The notes under the pieces are model-generated. The model was not told the DNA's origin and did no database searches. It worked only from the letters and a program-made list of their open reading frames with translations. The position numbers and the translations under genes were made by a program. 64,000 nt of DNA from Streptomyces sp. NRRL B-1347 (GTDB taxonomy: Bacteria; Actinomycetota; Actinomycetes; Streptomycetales; Streptomycetaceae): positions 8,432 to 72,431 of the forward strand of contig NZ_JOJM01000053.1 of assembly GCF_000720325.1 (NCBI RefSeq), written 5' to 3'. Below, in pieces: positions 42,046 through 50,732 of this stretch; position 1 is the stretch's first letter; every line of letters starts with the position of its first letter.

Positions 42046-43527
42046 CTAGGGGTTGCGCTCGGCCGCACCCGAGCGGAACGGCTGGTAGCTCTGCTCCTGC
42101 ACCTGCGGGAAGTACTCGCGCGTCGCCTCGCCCACCACGCGCATCAGCTCGGAGTCGACCGACGCCGGATCCGCGATGAGCTTGGCGAGCGGGGAGTCCG
42201 GCGCGGAGTTCGACAGGCTCACGCGCCGGGCGCGGTGGATCGCGGCGAGCGCGCTCTGGGAGTTCGCCGCCTCCCGCATCTTGTAGACCGCCTGCGGCCC
42301 GTCCGGGATGCCGATCATCGACTTCGTCCCGCCGCTGCCCAGGCAGTTCCGCGGCATGTGCAGATGCTCGTGCCGCCACTCCTGGTGGGCGAAGTGCAGT
42401 TGGAAGGCCTGGTCGACCACGCTGTGCCGCAGCCAGGCCGCGGAGTCCTCGTGCCGGCGCTCGTCGATGTCCCGGACGGCCTCGTCGAGGGAGGGCGCGC
42501 CGAGCGACCCCAGCCACGTCTCCAGGTCGTTCCACAGGTGCTTGAACAGGTCCTTGAACATGTGCTGTTTGATGGCCAGCGAGTGCGTGCCGCTCGCCGG
42601 GCCGAGGTTGGTCCGGAACTCGTGGTACTCGCCGGTCGCCAGGTGTTCGGCCATGACGCGCTGCGCCTCGACGATCGGCTCCAGCATCGTCCGGCAGGCC
42701 GCGAGGTGCTGCGCCGACTCGCTCAGGGACGCCGCGCGCAGCTGCCGGACGGCGACTTCGAGGTGGTCATTGGTCTCGGCGCACAGGATCTCCGGGATCT
42801 GGTGGAGCGCGACGAACTCGCCGTGCAGCGTGCGCGCGTTCAGCTCGGTCGCGGCGACCGCCCTCGCGAGGATCTCGGTGGACAGGAGTTCGTCGACACT
42901 GCTGCGGGTCTCCACCGGGATCCCGGTGAGGTCGCCCTCCCACTTCGTCGCGTCGTGACAGCCGATCCTGATGCCGTGCAGCACGCGGTACAGGGAGTCG
43001 TCGATGCTCTTGGACGCGATCGTCGCGCGGGCCACGTCCGGCGCCCCGAGCAGAAGCGATTCTTTCACGGTCTCTTCGAGGCCGCGCAGCGCGTCGGCGT
43101 ACGCCGCGTACCCGGCGGAATCCGCGATGCTGATGTTCGTGGTCCCGGCGGTGCTGCTCGCGCCGAAGATGCTGCGCAGGTCGAACATCACCGAGCCGAG
43201 CTTGCGCAGCAACCGGTGGAACCCGTTGCTCCACTGGACGTGGCGGGACGCGCCCGCGATGTCCGCGGCCTCGACGCACGCCTGTGTCCGCGCCGCCATC
43301 CGCACCAGGTTGAGCAGGCACACCTCCGCGGCCTGGAAGACGGCGCACACCAACGAGTCGTACGACGCCTGGGGCACACCGCGCGACTCCCTCGCCAGGG
43401 CCAGGAGGTCGATGCGGTGCAGTTGGTCGTAGCTCTCGGCCACCGGTCCGAGTGCGGTCGTCCGCCGCCCGTCGGCGGCGCCTTCAGCACCCGCTTCGGC
43501 CCGCCCCGGATGTTCTAGGCTTGACAT
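42046..43527 (-). CDS. Tryptophan 2,3-dioxygenase-superfamily protein
   Basis: A 493-aa all-helical protein that shows TDO-family landmarks: VFQAAEVCLLNLVRMAARTQ near the N-terminus, ALHQIPEILCAETNDHLEVA, the substrate-loop-like EYHEFRTNLGPASGTHSLAI, and WRHEHLHMPRNCLGSGGTKS, equivalent to the haem-His/IGxKxGTGGS region of TDO. The family includes haem enzymes that open indoles and relatives that hydroxylate tyrosines or rearrange tryptophan (PrnB). The ATG at 43527 has GGAG upstream and is 7 bp from the ferredoxin stop. The oxidation it performs is unknown. It is longer than TDO (~280-400 aa). Confidence 0.78.
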   Translation of the reverse strand: MSSLEHPGRAEAGAEGAADGRRTTALGPVAESYDQLHRIDLLALARESRGVPQASYDSLVCAVFQAAEVCLLNLVRMAARTQACVEAADIAGASRHVQWSNGFHRLLRKLGSVMFDLRSIFGASSTAGTTNISIADSAGYAAYADALRGLEETVKESLLLGAPDVARATIASKSIDDSLYRVLHGIRIGCHDATKWEGDLTGIPVETRSSVDELLSTEILARAVAATELNARTLHGEFVALHQIPEILCAETNDHLEVAVRQLRAASLSESAQHLAACRTMLEPIVEAQRVMAEHLATGEYHEFRTNLGPASGTHSLAIKQHMFKDLFKHLWNDLETWLGSLGAPSLDEAVRDIDERRHEDSAAWLRHSVVDQAFQLHFAHQEWRHEHLHMPRNCLGSGGTKSMIGIPDGPQAVYKMREAANSQSALAAIHRARRVSLSNSAPDSPLAKLIADPASVDSELMRVVGEATREYFPQVQEQSYQPFRSGAAERNP

Positions 43528-43534
43528 TCCGCCA

Positions 43535-43783
43535 TCACTCCTCCGTAGCCCCAGCCAGATACCGGATCGATTCGGTCGGGCACGATTCCAGCGCGTCGAT
43601 CACGCATTCGAGCTCAGCCATCGTCTCGGGCTGTTTGCAGACGTAGTGGACGTCGTTGTCGACGTCGCATTCGAAGTTCTCTGGTGCGAGGTCCTGGCAG
43701 AGACGGCAGTCGATGCAGGTCTGATCGATCGCGAACCGCCCCGCGAGCGGGAGGCGGGTGGGAAGCGGCAGTTCGGTCGGCAC
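43535..43783 (-). CDS. Small 4Fe-4S ferredoxin
   Basis: An 82-aa ferredoxin with CIDCRLCQDLAPENF (Cys23, 26, 29) and the fourth ligand Cys68 in ESCPTES, giving one [4Fe-4S] cluster. Cytoplasmic. The GTG at 43783 is preceded by GGGGGCTGAGG and lies 3 bp past the ligase stop. It may carry electrons to the radical SAM enzymes, the molybdopterin enzyme or the haem-type oxygenase in the operon; the exact partner cannot be read from the sequence. Confidence 0.92.
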   Translation of the reverse strand: MPTELPLPTRLPLAGRFAIDQTCIDCRLCQDLAPENFECDVDNDVHYVCKQPETMAELECVIDALESCPTESIRYLAGATEE

Positions 43784-43786
43784 GCC

Positions 43787-45154
43787 TCAGCCCCCTTCCT
43801 GGTACGCGCTGAAATTGCGCATGGTCGGCTTGGCCGAGGTGCGCAGCGCGGTTTCGAACCGGGAGACGTCGAGCCGGCGGAAGCCGGTCCGCGCACCGAG
43901 GCGGTCCCGGACGCCGTCGGCGACGGCCGCCCTGGTGGCGTCGTCGTCGACGCTCGACGGAGGCAGGGCCACCTCCAGTTCGCCGCCGTCGACGCGGAAG
44001 GCGAAGTAGTACGGAGGACTGCTCATGCCGCCGAGGACGATGTCCTCGATCTCCAGCTGGGACGTCCCCCGCTCGCCGATCCGGATCCGGTCGCCGATCC
44101 GGCCGCGGTGGCGCAGCCGCCGCAGCGGCGAGCCGCAGCCGCACGGCGCGGCCTCGATCTGGCAGACGTCCCCGGTCTTGTAGCGCAGCAGGGGCATGGC
44201 CCTGCTCGCGAGCGTCGTCAGGGCGAGCTCACCGACGGCGCCGTCCGGCAGGGGTTCGCCGGACGCCGGGTCCACGATCTCGAAGTACGTGCGCGTCTCG
44301 ACGAGGTGCAGCTCCCGCCTTGTGCAGAACATGGCGAGCGTGTTGGTCTCGGTCATGCCGAACATCGAGTAGGCGGTGGCGTCCCACTGGTCGGCGAGGC
44401 GCCGCTTCTTGGCGGGCGACGCCCCCTCACCGGCCATGAGGATCTTCGAGACCTGGAGGTCGACGCGTGGGTCGAGCCCGCCGCGCCGGGCGATCTCGCC
44501 GAGGTACAGGGCGCGCGTTCCCGAGCACACGAGCGTGGTGGCGCCCGAGCGGTGCAGCGCGTCGACCATGCGGTCGGGCGTGCAGGACGGCGAGGCCGCT
44601 CCCAGCGGCACGATGGTGCAGCCCAGGATCTCGATGGCGCGGTCGAGGTCCTGCCCCACACCGGCGAGTTCGTAGGGCACGGCGATGGCCGCGACGTCGC
44701 GTTCGTCCAGCACGGAGGAGAGCAGGGTGGCGACCGTCAGGTTGTTCTCCAGCCAGTCGGCCATCGTGAAGAACGCGGCGATCGGCCGCCCGTCGCCCGT
44801 GCCGGAGCTCTCGTCGAACCGGATGACGTCCCTGCGCGGGACGGCCAGCATGCCGAGGGGGTAGGCGGCGGAGAGGTGCTCGCGCGTGGTGAAGGGGATC
44901 GCGCCGAACGCCCCGGGGTCGCCGTCCGCGGCCGCCCCCGCGAGGTGCGCCGGGACGAAGGCGGCGTAGAACGGGGAGTTGCGGCAGGCGTGCGCCACGG
45001 TCGCCGCGAGGGCCTCGCGCACCCAGGAGTCGAGAGCCTGCCTGTCGAACGACGTCACCTCCGCCACGTGGTGTGCGACGTCGACGCGGGAGCGCAGCAC
45101 GTCGCGCAGCCGGTCGCGCGCGTCGTGGCCGGAGGGGCGGGCCAGAGTGGTCAT
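43787..45154 (-). CDS. PaaK-like adenylate-forming acyl-CoA ligase 2
   Basis: A 455-aa phenylacetate-CoA ligase-type enzyme, which activates an aryl or arylacetic acid as the adenylate and then thioester. It has the ATP loop DESSGTGDGRP (about residues 115-125), the YSMFGMTETN motif, LLRYKTGDVCQIE, and the C-terminal lid with RHRGRIGDR and a final KPTMRNFSAY. Length is normal for PaaK. It is the only complete ligase in the operon and probably feeds the BtrH-like acyltransferases. Its ATG at 45154 overlaps the BtrH-like 2 stop (ATGA). Confidence 0.93.
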   Translation of the reverse strand: MTTLARPSGHDARDRLRDVLRSRVDVAHHVAEVTSFDRQALDSWVREALAATVAHACRNSPFYAAFVPAHLAGAAADGDPGAFGAIPFTTREHLSAAYPLGMLAVPRRDVIRFDESSGTGDGRPIAAFFTMADWLENNLTVATLLSSVLDERDVAAIAVPYELAGVGQDLDRAIEILGCTIVPLGAASPSCTPDRMVDALHRSGATTLVCSGTRALYLGEIARRGGLDPRVDLQVSKILMAGEGASPAKKRRLADQWDATAYSMFGMTETNTLAMFCTRRELHLVETRTYFEIVDPASGEPLPDGAVGELALTTLASRAMPLLRYKTGDVCQIEAAPCGCGSPLRRLRHRGRIGDRIRIGERGTSQLEIEDIVLGGMSSPPYYFAFRVDGGELEVALPPSSVDDDATRAAVADGVRDRLGARTGFRRLDVSRFETALRTSAKPTMRNFSAYQEGG

Positions 45155-46149
45155 CGGGACGCCTCCTCCAGCTCGGCCATCGCCTTCTGCTCCTCGGTCG
45201 CGAGCTCGTCGACGATGGCCGCCGCCTCGTCCAGTGCCGCGGGCGCGGTGGAGTCGTCGGCGTCGCGCAGGAGGTTCGCGACCTCCGTCCACCGCTCCGA
45301 GATGCGGTGGTACTCGCTCGCGCCGTGTGCGTAGGCCGCGACGCCGGTGAGGCCGTGTGCCTCTTCGAGGAACCGGGCCCACAGCGTCCGGAAGAGGCCG
45401 CCGCCCGTGCCGCCGTCCTCCATGCTGTTGCCGACGAGGGTCAGGACGTGGCCGGGGTTGTCCAGGCGGTCCCATCCCTTGCGCATCACCGAGCCGGTCT
45501 TCGCGATGCCCTTGAAGCCCAGGTTCGAGATCGGCGGCCGCAGGAACTCCCGCGCGGTGGTGCGGATCGAGGACCGGCAGCTGTCCGCCAGTGTCGTGGC
45601 GTCGTATCCGTCCGGCCCCACGACGAACGAGAGGTTGCGGGAGCTCATGGGTCCCTTGGCTGCGCGGGCCTCGGCCATGCTCTGCCGCGACGTCGACCGG
45701 ATGCCGAGCGAGGAGGTCTCGACGACGACGAACCTGTCGTCCTCGTATCCGACGCAGGCCACGTAGTGGGCGGCGAAGTGGTGGTCCTCGTGCGCGTAGT
45801 CGAGGTGGTAGCGGTCCAGCTTGAGGCCCACCACGTCGCCGTTGTCGAGGGCGTCGACGAGCTGCGACTCGGCCTTCGTCCGGGACGCCGTCCGCCGTTC
45901 CCGCAGGTCGAGCCCCAGGGCCCGCGCCGCGTTGCGCATCAGCTGGTCCGGCTTGACGCGCCCGGCGAGGAACGGGGCGGGCATCTGCTTGGAGTGCCAG
46001 TAGAGGAACGACAGGCCCTGGCCCAGGCCGAAGACCATGGGCTCGCTGAGGTCGATGCCGCGGTTGCGGAGCATGTTCACCAGGGCCGTGGACTCGCAGT
46101 GGTCGCCGGAGAACGGCGTGATGTCAATGACTCCCATGGGGCTGTTCAC
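45151..46149 (-). CDS. BtrH/DUF4872-like acyltransferase 2
   Basis: A 332-aa BtrH-type protein (papain-like acyltransferase family). The Cys is in SGDHCESTALVNML (Cys18), the His in HHFAAHYVACVGYEDD (His128), and an acidic residue follows in VVVETSSLG. The FGLGQGLSFLYW segment is shared with BtrH-like 3. The C-terminal domain is helical (GTGGGLFRTLWARFLEEAHG). The start is GTG 46149 or ATG 46137, both inside the VOC gene end. It is expected to move an acyl group from a thioester to an amine; no carrier protein is present in the operon, so CoA thioesters are likely donors (inference). Confidence 0.87.
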   Translation of the reverse strand: MNSPMGVIDITPFSGDHCESTALVNMLRNRGIDLSEPMVFGLGQGLSFLYWHSKQMPAPFLAGRVKPDQLMRNAARALGLDLRERRTASRTKAESQLVDALDNGDVVGLKLDRYHLDYAHEDHHFAAHYVACVGYEDDRFVVVETSSLGIRSTSRQSMAEARAAKGPMSSRNLSFVVGPDGYDATTLADSCRSSIRTTAREFLRPPISNLGFKGIAKTGSVMRKGWDRLDNPGHVLTLVGNSMEDGGTGGGLFRTLWARFLEEAHGLTGVAAYAHGASEYHRISERWTEVANLLRDADDSTAPAALDEAAAIVDELATEEQKAMAELEEASR

Positions 46150-46801
46150 TCTCGTCGCGCGGCGCCTGGTACACGATTTCGAGCACGGACATGTCGGCGT
46201 TGTTCCGCACGTGGCCGTACGTGTGGCCGAGTTCGTCGGCCTCGGTGAACGCGATGACTTCGAGGCTCTCGACGTCCCGTTCGAGGGCGTCCAGGACGTA
46301 GCGGACGCCGTCCTCGGTCCGGGTGTCGACGGCGACGTGGGACATGAGGCGCCGTCGCTCGTCCACGGCCCGGTCGGCCCAGGGGCCGAATTCCATGCAG
46401 GCGAACGTTTCGATGGAGCGGCCGTCCGGGAGGACCAGCGCGTTCCACCAGCCCGGTGTGCCGTACTGCCGCGGGGAGATGTACGAGGGGCCCATCTCCA
46501 AGGTGGCGATGTGCGCGGACTTCTGCAGGACCCTCAGATAGGCGTTCCAGTCCAGGATCTGTTCGTCGCGTTCGTAGTCGCCCATGTAGATGCCGACGTG
46601 GTTGACGCCTGCGACTTTGTCGATGATGTGGTCCGGTGCGTGTCCGCACCAGCCCCTGATGTATTCCGCGCAGTCCGCCTGCTGCCATGCTTCGGACGCC
46701 GCCAGGATTTGCTTCCAGGCCGTGTCGAAGCTCGGGCGCTTGGGGAAGCGCCCGTCGCGGCTGGCGGAGATCGTCGGCCAGCTCTCCGTGATCGATCCCA
46801 T
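46124..46801 (-). CDS. VOC-fold (glyoxalase/dioxygenase-like) protein
   Basis: A 225-aa protein with two beta-alpha-beta-beta-beta-like halves: VNHVGIYMGDYERDEQILD in the first and LMSHVAVDTRTEDGVRYVL in the second, with ALVLPDGRSIETFACMEFGP and MSVLEIVY as strand regions. Candidate metal ligands are His/Glu in these motifs. VOC proteins act as isomerases, dioxygenases or drug-binding (bleomycin-type) resistance proteins, and the sequence does not decide between them. ATG 46801 overlaps the MT2 stop (TGATG). Confidence 0.7.
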   Translation of the reverse strand: MGSITESWPTISASRDGRFPKRPSFDTAWKQILAASEAWQQADCAEYIRGWCGHAPDHIIDKVAGVNHVGIYMGDYERDEQILDWNAYLRVLQKSAHIATLEMGPSYISPRQYGTPGWWNALVLPDGRSIETFACMEFGPWADRAVDERRRLMSHVAVDTRTEDGVRYVLDALERDVESLEVIAFTEADELGHTYGHVRNNADMSVLEIVYQAPRDESEQPHGSH

Positions 46802-47487
46802 CACGCTTCCTTCCTTCCGGCGATGACGATGCCCATCTGGACTTCCGTCACGGCGGCCGTCGGGAGGGCCGCTTCCCGGAGCACCGATTCGACCTCGCTC
46901 CTGATGTAGGACGAGCGGATCGACGAGCGAAAACCCGGCCGCATGTCGGCCGCGATGTTCGCCTTCATGAATTGAAAGGTCGTCCGGTCGATGTCCCGGC
47001 GGAGATCCATGACGCAATACCGGCCGCCGGGCCTGAGAACGCGGTGGATCTCGGACAGGGCACGCACCGGATCCGACCATTCGTGCAGCGAGCTGGCGCT
47101 GAACGCGTGGTCGAACCTGCCGTCCTCGTACGGCAGCGCCAGTACGTCGCCGCAGGCGTAGGCGCAGCGGTCGGCCACGCCGTAGTCGTCGGCGTTCCCG
47201 CGCGCGCGGCGGAGCATGGCCGGGGAGATGTCGACGCCGGTGAGGCGGACGGTCCCGGTGACCTGCTTGATCCACTCCAGGCCCAGGTAGCCCGGGCCGC
47301 AGCCGACCTCCAGGACCGACCCGGAGGTGATGTCCGCCCGCAGGACGTCGTCGACCTTCTCCTGGAGCCAGCCCTGGTCGCGGATGTGCCGCTGCATCTC
47401 GTCGTACTTGAGGGCGATGTCGTCGCCCTGCAGCCCTTCGTCGGTCTCCGGAACGCGGCCTGCGACGCTGCCTCGCGCGCTATTCAT
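46801..47487 (-). CDS. Class I SAM-dependent methyltransferase 2
   Basis: A 228-aa methyltransferase with motif I VLEVGCGPGYLGLEW, motif II region LTGVDISPAMLRRAR, YEDGRFDHAFSASSLHEWSD and IHRVLRPGGRYCVMD, all typical of UbiE/Methyltransf_11 types. The layout is similar to methyltransferase 1 at 28590 (both have an SSLHxW element) but with a better glycine motif. The ATG at 47487 overlaps the end of the molybdopterin gene. It probably does O-, N- or C-methylation of the product; the target is unknown. Confidence 0.92.
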   Translation of the reverse strand: MNSARGSVAGRVPETDEGLQGDDIALKYDEMQRHIRDQGWLQEKVDDVLRADITSGSVLEVGCGPGYLGLEWIKQVTGTVRLTGVDISPAMLRRARGNADDYGVADRCAYACGDVLALPYEDGRFDHAFSASSLHEWSDPVRALSEIHRVLRPGGRYCVMDLRRDIDRTTFQFMKANIAADMRPGFRSSIRSSYIRSEVESVLREAALPTAAVTEVQMGIVIAGRKEA

Positions 47488-49600
47488 GGTCGGCTCGCGT
47501 CGTCCGGCCGGACGGTTCGCCGACTCGCCGAATTCCTACGGGTACGCCTCTCATCGTCGCGCTCCCCATGTGCTCGTCGGTTCGATCGTTGCTCGTCACC
47601 AGATTGACGGAGGACGTCAGGGACGCTTCGATCGAGGATTCTTCGGGATACCACCAGCAGGCATCCGCCATTACCACGTGCGGTTCGACGTCGTCAGAGA
47701 CCTTGACCGCCATGCGTACCCCGCGTCCCCCGGGCCGTGCGAACAGTTCCGCCTCGTCGCCGTCCTTGAGGCCTTCGCGCTCCGCCGTCCGCGGATTCAC
47801 GGTCAGCCGGGGCGCGGTCTGACTGCGGGACGTGGTCGGCAGCTGGTGGTACTCGCTGTTGTAGAACTGGCGCGCGTGCGCGCTCGTCATGATGTACGGC
47901 AGATCGGGGCTCGGGGCCGGCGGATCCTTGAATCCCGGCAGTTCCTGGTAACCCATAGAACGCAATGCGTTGTTGACAAGGTCAACTCGCTTCGAACGGG
48001 TGCGGAAGCCGTCGGCCCGGTATTTGAAGTAGCGCTTCTCATTGCGGATGTAGCCGACTTCTTTGAACTGGTCCCAGGTGAGTCCGATGCCCGCCAGCTT
48101 GGCGTCGAGGGCGGCTTCCACGGTCGGAAAGAAGTGCCGGCCGAGGCCGAGCCGCGCGGCGAGAGCGAGGATGATCTCCTCGTCGGAACGGCAGCCTTCG
48201 ACGGACACCACCTTGCGCCTGGCCGCGAGGTAGGAGTTGAACTCGACGATCTGGTCGCGCTCCAGCCAGCTCGACACGGGCAGCACCACGTCGGCGAACC
48301 TGGCCGTCGGTGTCATGAAGAGGTCGCAGACGACGATGAGGTCGAGCTTCGCCATCGCCTTCAGGACCGCCTCGGTGTTCTCGTACGAGGCCAGGACGTT
48401 GCTGCCGAAGAGCACCAGGGAGCTGATCCGGTACGGGGATTCGCTGAGGACGGCCTCGTGGAGGTCTCCGGGGGCGACCCAGCCGGACATCGAAAGGACC
48501 TTGTGCTTGTCTCCCCCGATCCGCTTCTTCGCCTGGTCGTCCGTCAGGAGGTCGGTGCGCGGGAAGGCGCGGCGGCCCTCGATCGGCATCGGGTCCCAGA
48601 TGAGGTCTCCGCCGGGGGCGTCGAGGTTGCCGCAGAGGGCGGAGAGGATGGCGATCGAGCGGTAGGTGTCGAAGCAGTTCTCGTTCTGCGAGACGCCGGT
48701 GCCCGCTTCGATGCACGCGCGTTCCGCGCGGGCGTAGGCGCGTGTCGCCTGGAGGATGTGGTCCGGGGCGAGGCCGGTGACGCGTGCCACGGTGTCGATG
48801 TCGTAGGCGCGGACGTGGTCGGCGAGTGCGTCGAACCCCGTGGTGTGCGCGGCCACGAAGTCGCGGTCGTACCAGCCCTCGTCGATGACGATTTTGATCA
48901 TGCCGAGCGCCAGGGCGCCGTCGGTGCCGGGGCGGACGGCGAGGTGGAGGCTCGACCGGGCGGCCGTCCGGGTCCGCCGCGGGTCGATGGTGATGACGCG
49001 GCTGCCGCGCTCGACGGCGCGCAGGAGCTTGATCCCGATGACGCCGTCGGAGTGGGTGGTGGGCTTGTTGCTCCCCCAGAGCAGGATGACGTGCGGGTCG
49101 CCTTCGTAGTCGCAGAAGGTGAATCCGCCGTACGTCAGGACGGAGGCCATGACGCGGGGGTAGAAGCACACGTGGGCGGGACCGACCACGTTGGGTGTGC
49201 CGATCGCGTTGGCGAGCCGGAAGACCCACTCCTGGTAGTTCCGGTCGGTTCCCTGACCGAGGACGGTGGATTCCGGTCCGTACCGCTGCATGTTCGTGGT
49301 CAGCTCGCCGACGACGTGCTCCAGGGCCGTGTCCCAGCTGACCTCCTCGAACGTCCCGGAGCCGCGTGGTCCGGTGCGGAGCAGGGGTGTCGTCAGGCGA
49401 TCGGGGCTGCGCACCAGGTCGAGGGCCGCCTTGCCCTTGACGCAGAAGTAGCCCTCGCTCGTGGGGTTGTCGGGGTCGCCGTGGATGTCGGTCGGAATTC
49501 CCTCCGCGAGGTCGACGATCGCGCCGCATCCGCCGTGGCACATGCGGCAGACGGTCTTCACCCGGGAGGTGCGCGGTCGCTCGGTGCCACCCGTCGTCAA
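47480..49600 (-). CDS. Cytoplasmic molybdopterin oxidoreductase (DMSO reductase family)
   Basis: A 706-aa Mo/W-bis-MGD enzyme. It has an N-terminal 4Fe-4S site CRMCHGGCGAI with Cys18, 21, 25 and a fourth Cys53 in YFCVKG, then the molybdopterin domains (ILLWGSNKPTTHSDG, VITIDPRRTRTA, GTGVSQNENCFDTYR) and a C-terminal MGD-binding barrel (MTSAHARQFYNSEYHQL, LTVNPRTAEREGLKDGDEAE). There is no Tat signal and no membrane or NrfC-like partner nearby, so it works in the cytoplasm, possibly with the ferredoxin at 43535. The start is a TTG that overlaps the BtrH-like 3 stop (TTGA). A rare type for a biosynthetic operon. Confidence 0.92.
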   Translation of the reverse strand: MTTGGTERPRTSRVKTVCRMCHGGCGAIVDLAEGIPTDIHGDPDNPTSEGYFCVKGKAALDLVRSPDRLTTPLLRTGPRGSGTFEEVSWDTALEHVVGELTTNMQRYGPESTVLGQGTDRNYQEWVFRLANAIGTPNVVGPAHVCFYPRVMASVLTYGGFTFCDYEGDPHVILLWGSNKPTTHSDGVIGIKLLRAVERGSRVITIDPRRTRTAARSSLHLAVRPGTDGALALGMIKIVIDEGWYDRDFVAAHTTGFDALADHVRAYDIDTVARVTGLAPDHILQATRAYARAERACIEAGTGVSQNENCFDTYRSIAILSALCGNLDAPGGDLIWDPMPIEGRRAFPRTDLLTDDQAKKRIGGDKHKVLSMSGWVAPGDLHEAVLSESPYRISSLVLFGSNVLASYENTEAVLKAMAKLDLIVVCDLFMTPTARFADVVLPVSSWLERDQIVEFNSYLAARRKVVSVEGCRSDEEIILALAARLGLGRHFFPTVEAALDAKLAGIGLTWDQFKEVGYIRNEKRYFKYRADGFRTRSKRVDLVNNALRSMGYQELPGFKDPPAPSPDLPYIMTSAHARQFYNSEYHQLPTTSRSQTAPRLTVNPRTAEREGLKDGDEAELFARPGGRGVRMAVKVSDDVEPHVVMADACWWYPEESSIEASLTSSVNLVTSNDRTDEHMGSATMRGVPVGIRRVGEPSGRTTRADHE

Positions 49601-50646
49601 GGCGACTCACCCACCCGTTCCGTGGCGAGCTGGAGGAGTCGCTCGAAGGCTGATCGTTCGGCGTCGGCGATGGCGTGCAGGAGAGCCTCGACGGCTTTGA
49701 GCCGCCCGTGCGGGTCGGGGGCTTCGCCGTGGCCGAGCAGGAGGTCGATCGCTTCGTCCCACTGGTGCCGTACGCCGTCGAACGCGTCGGCCGGAGCGTC
49801 CAGGGCGGCGTCGCCGGTCCGTTGCCGCGCTTCGCGGAGGAAGTCGCGGTACAGCGCCCGGAAGTTCGCCCCGCCCGTCCCCGCGTACCTCCAGAAGCGC
49901 CCTACGCCCGGCACGAGCTCCTCGCCGGGCGTCAGGGTGTCGTTCCACCCGCAGACGTCCGACGCGGCCTTGTGGAGGCCGCTGAGGCCGCGCTTCGGCC
50001 CGCGGTCGGAGAGCATCCGCGCCGCGGTGTCCCGGATCGCTTTCCAGATCTGTTCGCGGGGTACGGCCGTGCCGTCGGTGGTGAGTCGTTTCGGCAGGCC
50101 GCCGATGTGCATCTGGAGGTTCGGTGACGGCAGGAATCCCTCGTCGGAGCTCCGCGCCCGCCGCAGCGAATCGCCCGGGAGCGTCCGCGCCCCGCCCTGC
50201 TGGTCGGTGTCGACGACGTACGCGAGGCCGCCGTCGAGGTCGTCGTCGAGCCCGTAGAGCGCGATGTAGTGCGACGCGAAGTGGCTGCGGGAGGAGAAGT
50301 AGTCGAGGTGGTAGATGTCGACGGTGACGCCCACCACGTGCCCCGCGGCGAGCAGTTCCGCGGTCCGCGCGCGGGCGGAGTCCGCGTCGGGCGGCCGCGA
50401 CTCGCGCAGTTCCACGCCGAGGGCCGCGCACGCGTGGTGCGAGAGGTCGCCGGGGCCGATGCGGCCGGTCAGCATCGGCGCGCTGCGCCCGGGGACCGGC
50501 GGGTCCCAGTACTGGAAGTCGATTCCCTGGCCGAGGCCGAAGAGAAGGGGCTCCGAAAGACGCGCGCCGGCGTGGTGGAGCATGTTGCGGAGGGTCGTGG
50601 TTTCACAGTGCACGCCGACCTGCGGTTGAAAGGTCTCCAAGCGCAT
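49597..50646 (-). CDS. BtrH/DUF4872-like acyltransferase 3
   Basis: A 349-aa BtrH-type protein. It has Cys14 in GVHCETTTLRNMLHH, FGLGQGIDFQYWD, His126 in SHFASHYIALYGL and YVVDTDQQGG with the likely Asp, so the Cys-His-Asp set looks intact. The C-terminal domain has GTGGANFRALYRDFLREA. The ATG at 50646 follows a strong AGGAGG. It is the second gene of the operon, after TrpB2-like. It likely makes an amide or ester bond from an activated acid; donor and acceptor are unknown. Confidence 0.88.
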   Translation of the reverse strand: MRLETFQPQVGVHCETTTLRNMLHHAGARLSEPLLFGLGQGIDFQYWDPPVPGRSAPMLTGRIGPGDLSHHACAALGVELRESRPPDADSARARTAELLAAGHVVGVTVDIYHLDYFSSRSHFASHYIALYGLDDDLDGGLAYVVDTDQQGGARTLPGDSLRRARSSDEGFLPSPNLQMHIGGLPKRLTTDGTAVPREQIWKAIRDTAARMLSDRGPKRGLSGLHKAASDVCGWNDTLTPGEELVPGVGRFWRYAGTGGANFRALYRDFLREARQRTGDAALDAPADAFDGVRHQWDEAIDLLLGHGEAPDPHGRLKAVEALLHAIADAERSAFERLLQLATERVGESP

Positions 50647-50674
50647 AGAACCTCCTGGGCGCGAGGTGTCAGGG

Positions 50675-50732
50675 TGCGGTAAGGGGTGGTCCGTCACGCG
50701 TCGTGCGGTAGGGGGCGGTCCGTCACGCGTCG
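50675..50732. repeat. 29-bp tandem duplication at the end of the trpB2-like gene
   Basis: Two adjoining 29-bp units (50675-50703 and 50704-50732) agree at 27 positions. The second contains the TGA stop of the TrpB2-like gene, so the first is a copied gene end placed after the stop. It looks like a recent slippage event. Confidence 0.8.
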
